64,000 nucleotides of DNA from Capnocytophaga sputigena (GCF_900446695.1 NZ_UAVP01000008.1:1-64000), one strand, 5' to 3'; positions 1 to 9,807 are shown, numbered from the stretch's first letter. A program made the numbers and translations. Notes: generated from the letters alone by a model not told the origin.

Positions 1-1122
<1,122 letters not shown>

Positions 1123-1274
1123 TAAAATCTTTAATATCTTTAACCGAATTTTAAGTTATTGACTTCAGGTTTCACTCAATTCTTTAAATCTTCTTTTTGT
1201 GCTGTACAACATTATGTCAATGTACGTGTTGTTTTTCGCTTTCTGAGAGCGGCTGTCCGTCTCATTTGCGGGTG

Positions 1275-1305
1275 CAAAGGTACGGCGTTTTTTTTATCCT
1301 GCAAA
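1275..1305 (-). promoter_or_regulatory. rrn promoter
   Basis: On the minus strand TTTG (1302-1305), a 19-nt spacer and TACCTTTG (1275-1282) match the Bacteroidota primary sigma promoter. It lies about 150 nt upstream of the 16S 5' end, leaving room for an rRNA leader. The stretch 1123-1274 holds no gene. Confidence 0.85.
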
Positions 1306-1377
1306 TTTTTTGAGAGTTTTTTTTAAGATTTTTTTAATTTATTTTTTAAGTGGTTGAAAATCAATTGAGATTTACAA

Positions 1378-1600
1378 GAGAATCTCGGAGGGACTGGGAG
1401 AAACTCCGAGGGATGGGAGCGGTGAGAGTTGTGGGAGCGGTGGGAGCGGTTGGAGGGATTAGGAGAAACTCGGAGGGACTGGGAGAGGTGGGAGGGACTG
1501 GGAGAGGTGGGAGGGATGGGGTGCGAGCCGCACGGGCAAGGATGGGAGTTGTGGGAGGGATGGGAGCGGTGGGAGTGGTGAGAGGGATGGGATAACCCCC
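1378..1600. repeat. G-rich degenerate tandem repeat between rrn and the Ter operon
   Basis: The plus strand here is almost free of C and repeats short units such as GGGAGCGGT, GGGAGAGGTGGGAGGGACT and GGAGAAACTCGGAGGGACT, each with variants. The two open frames across it (Gly/Val/Arg-rich on plus, Ser/His/Pro-rich on minus) are what any such repeat would give, so I do not call a gene. The rest of 1601-1799 continues with weaker G-rich copies (for example near 1692-1715) plus a small inverted repeat CCCCGAAGGGG near 1630; I see no gene there. Transcripts from both flanking minus-strand units would cross or end near this region. Confidence 0.7.
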
Positions 1601-1799
1601 GACTCACTTACTCGACAATTGCCGACAACCCCGAAGGGGGACTAGCCGGAAAAGGGATGTGAGTTGTGCGGGCAGGGCGGAATTTTTGGAGGAGAAACTC
1701 GGAGGGACTAGGGGGGTGAGAGAATTAAGGAAAGAGAGGGTGGTGATAGAGGTTTGGCGGTTGGAAAACAGAGGGTGGTACATTTTTTTTTGGGTGGGA

Positions 1800-3308
1800 T
1801 TAATTTACTAAGGTGATATAAAGTAATCTGCCGCCTTCGTCGTTTGAGAGTATTATCTTTTTCTCATTGGTGAGCTCTACCATTGTACCAATGGGAATGG
1901 GTTTGTTTTCGGTAACGTCTTTCATATCGGGGAGGGATTGATTGACGAGCACCCATCTGTTTTGATAGAAGGTGAAATAACCTACAGGTTTTTTGTCGTC
2001 GTTAGTGAGATTCTCGTTACGGATGAGTTTGCGCGATACGTGCCACTTGAAAAGGAATTGGTTGTGATATACCATCAGGCGATGGTTTTCGGGTTTCCAC
2101 ACATTGTTACCTGCATTGTAATACAAATCGGCGATGGGGAGGCTACCGCGATGAGGGGTACCACAAAATGGACACTTAGGGCGAGCGGTATTATCGAACA
2201 CATACCACTTTTGAGTACAACTTGGGTTACTACAAGGTTGTATCAAATCTACAGTTTTGAGCAATGCTGTTTCCCATTCATTGGCGATAGGGCGCAACAT
2301 TGGGTTGTGCAATCCGTCGATGAAAGCACGGTTGAAAAGTTCGGTGAGGTAGGGACCTGTGATGGTATAAGGCAATTTAGCAGGGTCACCCCAAAAGGCG
2401 TCCCATTTGCGCAACTGGTCGGGTTTTACACGATTGGTGGCATCGGTGGGGTGTTCTATAAAGAGTGCCTTCTCCCCCATCGCTAATAATTCATCCTTTT
2501 CAGCATCTAAATCCCATACTTTGCTACCTTTGAGCGGGTGGCGGCGCAACAGATACATATATATAAGTACTGCCAAAGCGTGCAAATCAGTTTTTTGGTT
2601 AGGCAGTGCACGTTTAGGGTCTTTGATATCTAAATGTTTGGTGCTAAGTACTTCAGGAGCTATAAAATCGGCGGTACCGATAACCTCTGGAGGGAACATT
2701 CCAGGTACAACCAAACCATCTAAGTCGATGATATTTGCCGATTTGGTAACGGGGTCGATGAGGATATTATTGTAAGAGAGGTCGGAATGGGCGAGCCCCA
2801 TTTGGTGCATTTTCTTGATGCCGCGACAGATATTGATAGCGATTTGGAAATAGCTAAGCCAATCGCCTAACTCCGAAGGTGCCAAACAGAGTGGATACTG
2901 AGGATCGCGGAAAGAAGGGGTAGTGAACCACTTACCTTTTTTTTCCTCGCCTTTGAGTCCGTCGTCGGCAACACGTCCTTTGGCAAAGAAGAACTTACGG
3001 TCGTAGATAGGAACAATCACCCCTGTTTTGCCGTCTTTTTCAACAGCATCGTAGGGCCAGCGGAAAATCTCGTTGAGGAAATAATCGGGGGCGTTACCTT
3101 TTTTGATATTCTCCAAATACAGAGAGACGATGCGCTTGATGCGTTCTTTTTGGTTAAAATCTAAGGGGTCGCGGAAGAAAGCTACCACATAACGACGATC
3201 GGGAGAGAAGTACACATCTTTCACTCCTCCACGTTTGGGGTTGCCATCATCTACATATTGGTAGGATTTGGATGTATCTATAATTGATTTTACAGTAATT
3301 GTATTCAT
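1800..3308 (-). CDS. TerY-P-type protein kinase with C-terminal zinc ribbon
   Basis: A 502-residue soluble protein. The kinase fold is marked by the catalytic loop HSDLSYNN (residues 174-181), a metal-binding DLDG (195-198) in place of DFG, and IAPEV (216-220), the APE motif. A treble-cysteine-type ribbon with CSNPSC and CPFC lies around residues 355-385, followed by a beta-rich tail. The usual glycine loop and the VAIK lysine are hard to recognise in the first 60 residues. In the family described as the TerY-P triad, such a kinase works with a PP2C phosphatase and a vWA protein. Here it is the last gene of that operon, 1 nt after the phosphatase. Substrate unknown; role inferred from motifs and context. 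Confidence 0.85.
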   Translation of the reverse strand: MNTITVKSIIDTSKSYQYVDDGNPKRGGVKDVYFSPDRRYVVAFFRDPLDFNQKERIKRIVSLYLENIKKGNAPDYFLNEIFRWPYDAVEKDGKTGVIVPIYDRKFFFAKGRVADDGLKGEEKKGKWFTTPSFRDPQYPLCLAPSELGDWLSYFQIAINICRGIKKMHQMGLAHSDLSYNNILIDPVTKSANIIDLDGLVVPGMFPPEVIGTADFIAPEVLSTKHLDIKDPKRALPNQKTDLHALAVLIYMYLLRRHPLKGSKVWDLDAEKDELLAMGEKALFIEHPTDATNRVKPDQLRKWDAFWGDPAKLPYTITGPYLTELFNRAFIDGLHNPMLRPIANEWETALLKTVDLIQPCSNPSCTQKWYVFDNTARPKCPFCGTPHRGSLPIADLYYNAGNNVWKPENHRLMVYHNQFLFKWHVSRKLIRNENLTNDDKKPVGYFTFYQNRWVLVNQSLPDMKDVTENKPIPIGTMVELTNEKKIILSNDEGGRLLYITLVN

Positions 3309-3309
3309 T

Positions 3310-4686
3310 TTAATAAATAATCGCGAGGGTTCTATCGTCGGAATTGCCTTTGCTCCAGAAGTCGAGCCACTGGAGGAGCTGCTGGTCTATTTGGTTATCG
3401 TTTTGGAAATCGACTTGACAACAATCGTCGTTCTCTCCATTGAGGTCGGCTAAGAAATCATTCCAACGTTCTATTTTAGTAAGATTATTTTCCACTACAA
3501 ACTTAGGGTCGTAGATGCCGTCGGTCATTAGGAATAGTTTGGAAAAATCGTTAAAGCGATGAATACCAAAGCGTTTACCTACGGGTATTTCGGCATCGTT
3601 AGAATAAATCTCGGGCATAGTGATGAAACGCGTACCTCCGCCAAATTCACCTATATCTAATAGATTTAGCAATTGCACTTCGGTTTGAGCTTCATTTAGA
3701 ATACAAATAGGGCAATCGCCCACACCAAAGGTGAGTAGCACGTAGCCAAAATCGTATTTTTTAGCCAAAGCAAAAATAAGTGTTGTATGAAGGTCTTTCA
3801 GCGCAATTTCTTCGGCGTTAGCAAAATCTTCTAAATGACGGAAAAGTTCTCGCAACTTGCGATAAATGGCATTTACAATATTGCTCTTGTGCGTAAGGTC
3901 TTCCGCTGTTGCGAAATAAGCAACTACCTCTTGGTCGATTGTGTTTAGAAAACCGCTATCATTAAAACTATCACAAATAAAACGAGTGGCTATTTCGGAT
4001 CCTTTGCGAGCAAACTTAGCTGAGCCTGCCCCATCGGCGACAGCTATCACTTGCCAATCGTTGGGCAAAGGCAAAGTGTAGAAATCGTCGTCACGAGCAC
4101 CTCCTTGGTGAGCGTGCGACCTACCACGTTTAGAAGCAACTACGAGTTTTTTGTCTAAGAAAGAGGTTTTTAGGGTAGCTTCTTCAGTTTTGTAGAAACG
4201 CGCTTCTTTATGTAAAGGAATATTTTGCCAAAGGTCTTTGGGATCGGGATTGATGATGAAAGGCACTCGTTTTACCCGTTCAATCAAATCGGGGTCGGTG
4301 GTGCAATAGAAGTGAATTTCCAACTCGGTACTCGCTGCCATAGTAGGTTTTCCCTCGATAGTGCGAGTATCGGGGAAGAAAGTAAGCCCAAACTCTTCTA
4401 AATGACTAATGCGAGAGATGTGTATATGTGGAAATTCCTCTAAATTAAAACTGAAATTGTAGTCCTTTTTAGCATTAGCATTGGCAATTGGCAAATGAGC
4501 ATCTTGAAAAGACTCAATTTCGTAGTGTATTTGGTATTTTTCTTTCACTTCTTCTTGTAGTTGATGTGCTAAACTGCTTATTTTTTCGGATTGAGAGAGT
4601 ATAGAGAGTACTTTGGCTGCTACACGCGGATTAGGTTGCGCATTGGGATATTCAGCATTGATGATAGTTTGTATAATTTCGTCCAT
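3310..4686 (-). CDS. PP2C-family protein phosphatase of the TerY-P triad
   Basis: 458 residues. The N-terminal 180 residues are of unrecognised fold; the PP2C domain follows, with the metal-binding VADGAGSAKFARKG block (motif DGxG), a MTDGIYDPKF block and a final NSDDRTLAIIY (the conserved DD/DN metal ligand). Members of this family dephosphorylate Ser/Thr residues with Mn2+/Mg2+. The start codon overlaps the stop of the upstream terY-like gene, and the kinase follows after 1 nt, so the three should be made together. The natural reading is that it reverses phosphorylation by the neighbouring kinase, on a shared substrate or on the vWA partner. Confidence 0.88.
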   Translation of the reverse strand: MDEIIQTIINAEYPNAQPNPRVAAKVLSILSQSEKISSLAHQLQEEVKEKYQIHYEIESFQDAHLPIANANAKKDYNFSFNLEEFPHIHISRISHLEEFGLTFFPDTRTIEGKPTMAASTELEIHFYCTTDPDLIERVKRVPFIINPDPKDLWQNIPLHKEARFYKTEEATLKTSFLDKKLVVASKRGRSHAHQGGARDDDFYTLPLPNDWQVIAVADGAGSAKFARKGSEIATRFICDSFNDSGFLNTIDQEVVAYFATAEDLTHKSNIVNAIYRKLRELFRHLEDFANAEEIALKDLHTTLIFALAKKYDFGYVLLTFGVGDCPICILNEAQTEVQLLNLLDIGEFGGGTRFITMPEIYSNDAEIPVGKRFGIHRFNDFSKLFLMTDGIYDPKFVVENNLTKIERWNDFLADLNGENDDCCQVDFQNDNQIDQQLLQWLDFWSKGNSDDRTLAIIY

Positions 4687-5729
4687 TATCCTAAGGTTCT
4701 ATTGATGTCAAACTCTTCATCGGACATACCGTAGTTAGCCACAGTGCCACACCACGGACAGCTGTTCTCGCCTTCGCCAGAAATGCAGTGTACCCCACCA
4801 CAAGAGCAGGTTGCCAAAGCATAGGCATTGCCACAACAAGGGCAAGAAGGGTTACCCATCAACTCGTCCGATGACACTTTGAGAGCATAGTTCGTTTCAT
4901 TTGAGAATTCTTTATAACTATTCTCGTCTATTTTATAAGCCCCTTGTAGCATATAGATACGGGTTTGCATTCCGTAGATGCCCGAACTGCGAGAGCTTTT
5001 TTGGAATTTGATAAGGTATTGTTTTTGGGTATTAGAACACTTTCCGCGAATGACCACGAAGTTTTCATCGGGGACATCGTGGCGCTTGGTGAGGTCGATG
5101 CTTTCGATGAGGTGATGATCGGGTTTGGCGAGCTTGATAACATCGGTATTGGTGTTGTTCACCTGCTCGCTGGTGGTTTTGATAGAGGCTGTAATCCACT
5201 TAAAAAACTCTTTGTAGGCAGCTGCATTGGTGTTGTTGAACTGCAAGACTTGATCGGTGAGTTGCCCCAAGAGGTTGTAGTTTGTGTTCTCACCTAATGA
5301 AATTGCTACTAAGTTCACTTTACGGCGATAATGAGCATTCCAACGCTCGATAGCTTGAGCGGGGTCATCGGTAGGGATACCATCGGTGAAGAGGAAAACG
5401 AGAGGTTTCCAGTCGCCTTTGCGTTCGAGGGTAGTTTTCACCACCTCACGGTCGATAGCGTTCATCAGTTCGTTGAGCCCACTAGCGAGGGAAGTACCTC
5501 CGCCGATAGGAATCTTGGGTGGATAAAAAGTGATGATATCCTGCAAAGGTGTAATGACCTTGCTTTTGCCCGCAAAGCCAATGATAGAGAGCCAAACAGT
5601 TTCGAGTGCAAATGGATCGGCTTTGAGTTCTTTGATGATTGTAGCCATACCGTCTTGCACGTGTTCTATGGGGTCGCCGACCATTGATTCGGAGACGTCG
5701 AGGAGGAAATAAATGGGGAGTCTACGCAT
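4686..5729 (-). CDS. TerY-like vWA protein with C-terminal zinc ribbon
   Basis: 347 residues. A von Willebrand A domain occupies about residues 1-200 with a complete MIDAS: DVSES (11-15), the GGTSLASG loop and FTDGIPTDD. The C-terminus has a cysteine-rich ribbon (CPCC, then C-x-C, then CPWC, about residues 294-330). This architecture is that of TerY proteins in TerY-P triads. Metal-dependent vWA domains bind partner proteins, so it is probably the scaffold on which kinase, phosphatase and TerD proteins meet. It overlaps the phosphatase gene by one base and lies 21 nt downstream of another vWA gene. Confidence 0.88.
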   Translation of the reverse strand: MRRLPIYFLLDVSESMVGDPIEHVQDGMATIIKELKADPFALETVWLSIIGFAGKSKVITPLQDIITFYPPKIPIGGGTSLASGLNELMNAIDREVVKTTLERKGDWKPLVFLFTDGIPTDDPAQAIERWNAHYRRKVNLVAISLGENTNYNLLGQLTDQVLQFNNTNAAAYKEFFKWITASIKTTSEQVNNTNTDVIKLAKPDHHLIESIDLTKRHDVPDENFVVIRGKCSNTQKQYLIKFQKSSRSSGIYGMQTRIYMLQGAYKIDENSYKEFSNETNYALKVSSDELMGNPSCPCCGNAYALATCSCGGVHCISGEGENSCPWCGTVANYGMSDEEFDINRTLG

Positions 5730-5750
5730 ATTAGTGAAAAGTGAAAAGAA

Positions 5751-6389
5751 TTATACTACTAAATTGAGTTCACGTGGTGGCGGAGGGAGGGTCATTGATT
5801 CACCGGTGCCTTGTGATTTGCCACCCATTTCTATAGATGAACTCACCCATTTGAAAAAGGTAGTAAGCATATTGGCATCGGTGGTGTCGAGTTTTACCAC
5901 ATCGGGGGTGAGTTCTTGGAGGTAGGACACTTCGGCTTTGGGTCCTGCGGCACAACCTACAATCACACCAAAATCTAGGGCTTTTACTTTAGGGATATAT
6001 TCACGATACTTCTGTATATCAGAAGGTTTGCCATCGGTAAAGATAAACAAAAGCGGTTTCCAATCGCCTTTTTGTTGCGCTGAACCTCTGATGAGTTCGG
6101 TTTTTACCAAATCACACACCATTTCAAGAGCTTCACCTGTGTGAGTGGGTCCGCTTTCGGGACATTTGATTTCGATAGGCTGAAAAGAAGCTAAATCTAT
6201 CAGCGGGATGATGTTGCGCACTTCACGGTCGAAAGTAATGACACTCAAATGGAGGGAATCCATCGCCTGAGGGTCGTTGCGTAGCATATTGATGAGCCCA
6301 TAGAAGCCGTTGTTGAGGGCTTGGATAGGTTCACCGCTCATTGAGCCTGAAGTGTCTAAAAGAAAATAAGCTAAGAGTCGTCTGTTCAT
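5751..6389 (-). CDS. vWA domain protein (TerY-like, no zinc ribbon)
   Basis: 212 residues, essentially one vWA domain. MIDAS residues are visible: DTSGS (12-16), the threonine in GPTHTGEA, and FTDGKPSD. It ends in a PPPPREL tail very like that of the next vWA protein upstream (PPPPSEL), so the two are tandem paralogues. It lies 2 nt from its upstream neighbour and 21 nt from the terY-like gene. Inferred to be a cytosolic adaptor of the Ter module. Confidence 0.87.
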   Translation of the reverse strand: MNRRLLAYFLLDTSGSMSGEPIQALNNGFYGLINMLRNDPQAMDSLHLSVITFDREVRNIIPLIDLASFQPIEIKCPESGPTHTGEALEMVCDLVKTELIRGSAQQKGDWKPLLFIFTDGKPSDIQKYREYIPKVKALDFGVIVGCAAGPKAEVSYLQELTPDVVKLDTTDANMLTTFFKWVSSSIEMGGKSQGTGESMTLPPPPRELNLVV

Positions 6390-6391
6390 CG

Positions 6392-7030
6392 TTAGGAAAC
6401 AATTACTAATTCACTTGGTGGAGGAGGGAGTTGGTCTTTTTTGGTAAGGTCGATACCTGTTTCTTCTACTTTGGTAGAGGTAGTAGCAATGGAAGCTGAC
6501 ACCCATTGGAAGAATTTGCCAATGCTATCGGCATCGGTATTGCTAAGGCGCACTACTTGGTCGGATATTTCCTTAAGCACTTTATCATCGGCGTTATTAC
6601 CAGCGGCACATCCTACTATCAATCCTTTTTTCATGGCTTTAAGTTTTTGGAATCCCGCTTGCCAATCGTCGGTAGGGACACCATCGGTCATAATAAAAAC
6701 GATAGGTTTCCAGTCGCCTTTTTGTTCGAGAGTTGTTTTGGTTACTTCATTTTCTAATTTATCGGCGAGGAGGCTCAAGGCAGCTCCAAGGGCTGTTGTG
6801 CCAGCGGCTTTGAGGTCTACCATTTGGAAAGAAGCTAAATCGGTAAGGGGTATAAGTTGTTTGGCTTCAGAATCGAAAGTGATGATGCTCACAAAAGCAG
6901 TTTCGATAGCCTGAGGGTTTTGGCGCAGTGAGTGCACCATCATCTGCACGCCATTTTTCACTGCCTCTATAGGTTCGCCTGTCATTGAGCCAGAAGTATC
7001 TAAGAGGAGGTATACGGGAAGTCGTCTCAT
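6392..7030 (-). CDS. vWA domain protein (TerY-like, no zinc ribbon)
   Basis: 212 residues, the same length as its downstream paralogue. One vWA domain with MIDAS motifs DTSGS (11-15), GTTALG and MTDGVPTDD, ending in a proline-rich PPPPSEL segment. It is the first gene after a terminator-like hairpin at 7049-7082, so the signalling half of the operon (two vWA, TerY, PP2C, kinase) may be expressed at a different level from the TerD half. Confidence 0.87.
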   Translation of the reverse strand: MRRLPVYLLLDTSGSMTGEPIEAVKNGVQMMVHSLRQNPQAIETAFVSIITFDSEAKQLIPLTDLASFQMVDLKAAGTTALGAALSLLADKLENEVTKTTLEQKGDWKPIVFIMTDGVPTDDWQAGFQKLKAMKKGLIVGCAAGNNADDKVLKEISDQVVRLSNTDADSIGKFFQWVSASIATTSTKVEETGIDLTKKDQLPPPPSELVIVS

Positions 7031-7048
7031 AGTGTGATATGTTAAGAA

Positions 7049-7082
7049 AAGAGGCTGCCCTAAAGGGGAGAAACAGCCTCTC
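7049..7082 (-). terminator. Hairpin inside the Ter operon, possible attenuator
   Basis: Perfect 7-bp arms GAGGCTG (7051-7057) and CAGCCTC (7074-7080) flank a 16-nt loop. On the minus strand the hairpin is followed by TTTTCTT, a weak U-tract. It sits in the 56-nt gap between the small membrane protein and the vWA genes, so it could partly terminate transcription or shield the upstream mRNA from decay. Confidence 0.5.
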
Positions 7083-7086
7083 AGTT

Positions 7087-7506
7087 TTATGATATGTTGT
7101 ATGTTGAATTATTGTTATTCAATCCTGCTCCATAGGTTGAAGCATTTTGGCTTAAGCCTTGCCCATACCCAGAAGCTCCATACTCAGGATCGTTCTGGTT
7201 GATAAAGCTCATCACCTCTAAAGTAACATCTTTACCACCAGAAAGCACATTGTATAGGCAACCTATGGTATAGATAGGACCCCAAGGGATACCCCACCAC
7301 CCTAATATAAGGGTAAGGAAAAACCAGCCTAAACCTTGTGTAACTCTTGATTTACCAGGTTTGATAAAGTAGATGCCACTAGAACGTTTAAGAGTAACGA
7401 CTACTAGTGAGATACAGTAAGTATAGATTACAAACTTACCTCCTTGATTTACCAAATCGCGAATTTGGTTTGTAGACAAGCCTTCAACGTTGTTAATATC
7501 ATTCAT
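7087..7506 (-). CDS. Small membrane protein of the Ter operon, unknown family
   Basis: 139 residues. A hydrophilic start (1-25) is followed by a hydrophobic stretch around 26-40, a KRSSGIYFIKPGK segment, then a strongly hydrophobic Gly/Trp-rich stretch (about 56-85, containing GWWGIPWGP). The tail is rich in Gly, Asn and Tyr. I do not recognise a named family; the Gly-Trp-Gly-Ile-Pro-Trp-Gly pattern resembles TM2-like hairpins. It may anchor the TerD/vWA complex at the membrane, but that is inferred only from position. Confidence 0.75.
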   Translation of the reverse strand: MNDINNVEGLSTNQIRDLVNQGGKFVIYTYCISLVVVTLKRSSGIYFIKPGKSRVTQGLGWFFLTLILGWWGIPWGPIYTIGCLYNVLSGGKDVTLEVMSFINQNDPEYGASGYGQGLSQNASTYGAGLNNNNSTYNIS

Positions 7507-7521
7507 AATAATACTTTTGAA

Positions 7522-8181
7522 TTACAAATAGTTTTGAACAATACGGTGAATGGTTTGACCAAGGAAAGAATCGTCTACGGGATCACCGATAGCATCGAAT
7601 TTCCATTCGCCATTTCTCTTGTAGAGTTTTGCCAAAATAAGAGCGCGTTTGCCAGCGTAAGCAGGTTCGGCAGCTACGTTGTAAGAGGCAAATACAGAGT
7701 TTACACGCTGTGGAGTACCTTCGAACATACGAATTTTAGCATAAGGAATTTGTGAAAAGTCTTCTTTACCTACGTTGTTGAGGAAGAAGAAGATTTTAGA
7801 TACATTAGGAGCTACACGATCTAAGTTTACAGTGATAATTTCGTTATCAAGACCGTCGTCACCTCCTTTATCGCCTTGCAAATCGTCACCAGTGTGGTGA
7901 AGAGCGCCGTCATTGGAATCTAATTTTCCTTTAGGAAGACCAAATTGTTGCAAGATTTGGATATTGTACAAAGGAGAATAGAGGTGGTCACACACATTGT
8001 TATTGTCGTCGATAAGCACACAGCTAAGGTCTAAATCCACATCTTGTTTGTTTTTCATCAAACCAAAGAGAGCTTTAGTTTCGATAGCACCCCAGTTCAC
8101 TCCAATACAGAAGTTTTGTAGTTTTTCACCAGATTCTTTGCGTAGGTCGATTTTTTGACCTTTTTGTAAATTGATTGCCAT
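7522..8181 (-). CDS. TerD-family calcium-binding stress protein (divergent)
   Basis: 219 residues from the ATG at 8181; the reading frame extends 8 codons further up, but MAINLQKGQ is identical to the start of the two other TerD proteins here and fixes the start. TerD calcium-site regions are recognisable: DVDLDLS near residue 45 and HHTGDDLQGDKGGDDG near 80-95, but both differ from the canonical FDLDAS and GDDE forms kept by its neighbours. It is therefore the divergent member and may bind metal differently. Cytosolic; part of the Ter operon, 15 nt upstream of the small membrane protein. Confidence 0.9.
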   Translation of the reverse strand: MAINLQKGQKIDLRKESGEKLQNFCIGVNWGAIETKALFGLMKNKQDVDLDLSCVLIDDNNNVCDHLYSPLYNIQILQQFGLPKGKLDSNDGALHHTGDDLQGDKGGDDGLDNEIITVNLDRVAPNVSKIFFFLNNVGKEDFSQIPYAKIRMFEGTPQRVNSVFASYNVAAEPAYAGKRALILAKLYKRNGEWKFDAIGDPVDDSFLGQTIHRIVQNYL

Positions 8182-8198
8182 AAAAATAATTTTTAAAT

Positions 8199-8223
8199 TA
8201 ATCAATTAGCAGAGATTTTGCTA
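8199..8223. repeat. Inverted repeat upstream of divergent terD (copy 3 of 3)
   Basis: CAATTAGCA and TGCTAATTG form perfect 9-bp arms around a short A/T/G loop, located 18-42 nt upstream of the ATG at 8181. Same arms and position as the copies at 8820 and 11590, with a different centre. Confidence 0.6.
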
Positions 8224-8244
8224 ATTGAGAGGTTTATAATTCAG

Positions 8245-8799
8245 TTAATTGTATTTGTTAAGATAGTCTTCCAAGCCACCTTTCATTCCCATACCTACCG
8301 CTTCGAACTTCCATTCGCCATTGCGTTTGTAGATACGACCGAACTCTACAGCTGTTTCGATAGAAAAATCCTCTTCCAATTCGTATTTTAGCATTTCTTG
8401 ATTGGTAACCGAATCGAAAATGCGGATGAATGAATTGCGTACCTGACCGAAATTTTGTCCGCGTTGAGCAGCTTCGTGAATAGTTACCACGATGCAGATT
8501 TCGGCTGCATTAGGTTCTATTTTAGAGAGGTCGACAAGGATTTGCTCATCGTCGCCATCACCTGCTCCTGTGCGGTTGTCGCCGGTGTGGACTACTGCTT
8601 CATTAGGTGATTTGAGATTGTTGTAGAACACAAGGTGGCTATCTGACAACAATTTTTTGTTTTCGCCTAAGATAAATACCGAGGCGTCTAAATCGAAATC
8701 AGTACCTGTAGTAGAGCTGTTCGTATCCCAACCCAAACCTACGGTGAATTTAGGAGCATTGATGCTCTCTCTTTGTCCTTTTTGTAAGTTGATTGCCAT
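8245..8799 (-). CDS. terD: TerD-family calcium-binding stress protein
   Basis: 184 residues, close to the usual TerD length of about 190. It has the N-terminal MAINLQKGQ, the FDLDAS motif (acidic calcium ligands), HTGDNRTGAGDGDDEQI, and the C-terminal FGRIYKRNGEWKFEAVG typical of the family. TerD proteins bind Ca2+ in a beta-sandwich and are linked to tellurite, phage and other stress resistance. It is separated from the divergent TerD by 63 nt that contain an inverted repeat. Confidence 0.95.
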   Translation of the reverse strand: MAINLQKGQRESINAPKFTVGLGWDTNSSTTGTDFDLDASVFILGENKKLLSDSHLVFYNNLKSPNEAVVHTGDNRTGAGDGDDEQILVDLSKIEPNAAEICIVVTIHEAAQRGQNFGQVRNSFIRIFDSVTNQEMLKYELEEDFSIETAVEFGRIYKRNGEWKFEAVGMGMKGGLEDYLNKYN

Positions 8800-8819
8800 A
8801 AAATTAATTTATTAATTAG

Positions 8820-8841
8820 TCAATTAGCAAATTTGCCAATT
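8820..8841. repeat. Inverted repeat upstream of terD (copy 2 of 3)
   Basis: CAATTAGCAAATTTGCCAATTG is a palindrome with one mismatched pair, in the 48-nt gap between the unknown coiled-coil gene and terD. Flanking bases (TTAATTAGT before it, GGGG after it) are shared with the copy at 11590. Confidence 0.6.
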
Positions 8842-8847
8842 GGGGTG

Positions 8848-9804
8848 TTACTTGTTTAGGTTTAAATCGAGCATAGAAGTGAGGATGTTTTTTTCTTCCT
8901 CTATATTCAATTGTTCTTCGGTAAGGTTGTTGTTATCAATGGTTTCACGATATTTTGCCAAGAGTTCTTTTACATCCTCGGGGAAACTGTTGCGTATCTC
9001 TTTGCGTTTTTCTTCTAAGTCTCTTATTTTGCGTTCCAACTCCCCTACTAACGAATGACCATTGCTCACGTTTTTTTCGCGATTCAGTTGGTGCTTGAAG
9101 GCATCTTTTAGCAAATAGAAGCCATTGGTTTGTAGGTTCCAAATAAACTCATCATCGGAGCCGAGAATTCTAAAGAGCTCAAAAATTTGGAAATCTACAT
9201 TGAAACCACACATAAAACGCACTTTGAAGTTTTTGCTCGCCAAACGGGAGAGCAATAGGCGCTCAATATTCAGCCCTTCTAAGGTGTAGAGTTTCGTTCC
9301 TGGCACCACTAATAGGTGTGTGATATCATCGTCGTCGCGAAAATACTCCTCGGCATAGTGATTAGGGAAACTGCGGATTGCTGTGAGGTTGTAGGGCTTG
9401 TAGCTACCTGTGAGCGTACTATAAGCGGCTTGAAACACCGCCGATACCTCAGCCTCGTGATAACGCTGATCGGTTTCAAAACGGTTTTCGGCTTTGCCTT
9501 GGCGTGCCAGCTGAGCGATATAATCCTTATGGGCTGCTATTTCAGTATCAATATTGGTAATTGCAGCTTCCTTTTGCTTTTTGAGTTTGGTGAGTAGCTC
9601 GATAAGGCTATCGGTGTACTGCAAATGGAACAGCTCCAACTTGTTCACATCTAAGGCTTCGGTGTTTTTTTCAAAAAATGAATGGATAATCTCGGTACGT
9701 ACCACTATACCTACCAAGTCGGTTTGTTTGAAAAAGTTCTCTAATATTTTGAGTTTTTGTAACCTCCGTTTGCTATCATTCAGTATTTTTGTTTCTGTTC
9801 CCAA
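8848..9804 (-). CDS. Unknown coiled-coil protein encoded between telA and terD
   Basis: 318 residues, no signal peptide or membrane segment. About residues 1-110 and 255-315 are charged and heptad-like (likely coiled coils). The middle (about 115-250) looks globular with motifs such as HLLVVPGTKLYTLEGLNIE and FKVRFMCGFNVDFQIF. I do not recognise a family. It starts 3 nt after the telA stop codon, so translational coupling with TelA is likely and a physical partnership is the simplest guess. It is the least explained part of this Ter operon. Confidence 0.85.
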   Translation of the reverse strand: MGTETKILNDSKRRLQKLKILENFFKQTDLVGIVVRTEIIHSFFEKNTEALDVNKLELFHLQYTDSLIELLTKLKKQKEAAITNIDTEIAAHKDYIAQLARQGKAENRFETDQRYHEAEVSAVFQAAYSTLTGSYKPYNLTAIRSFPNHYAEEYFRDDDDITHLLVVPGTKLYTLEGLNIERLLLSRLASKNFKVRFMCGFNVDFQIFELFRILGSDDEFIWNLQTNGFYLLKDAFKHQLNREKNVSNGHSLVGELERKIRDLEEKRKEIRNSFPEDVKELLAKYRETIDNNNLTEEQLNIEEEKNILTSMLDLNLNK

Positions 9805-9807
9805 GTG

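Noticed and set aside
1323-1607. Gly/Val-rich and Ser/His-rich open frames
   Set aside because: They arise from G-rich repeats and have no start signals, promoter, or protein-like composition.
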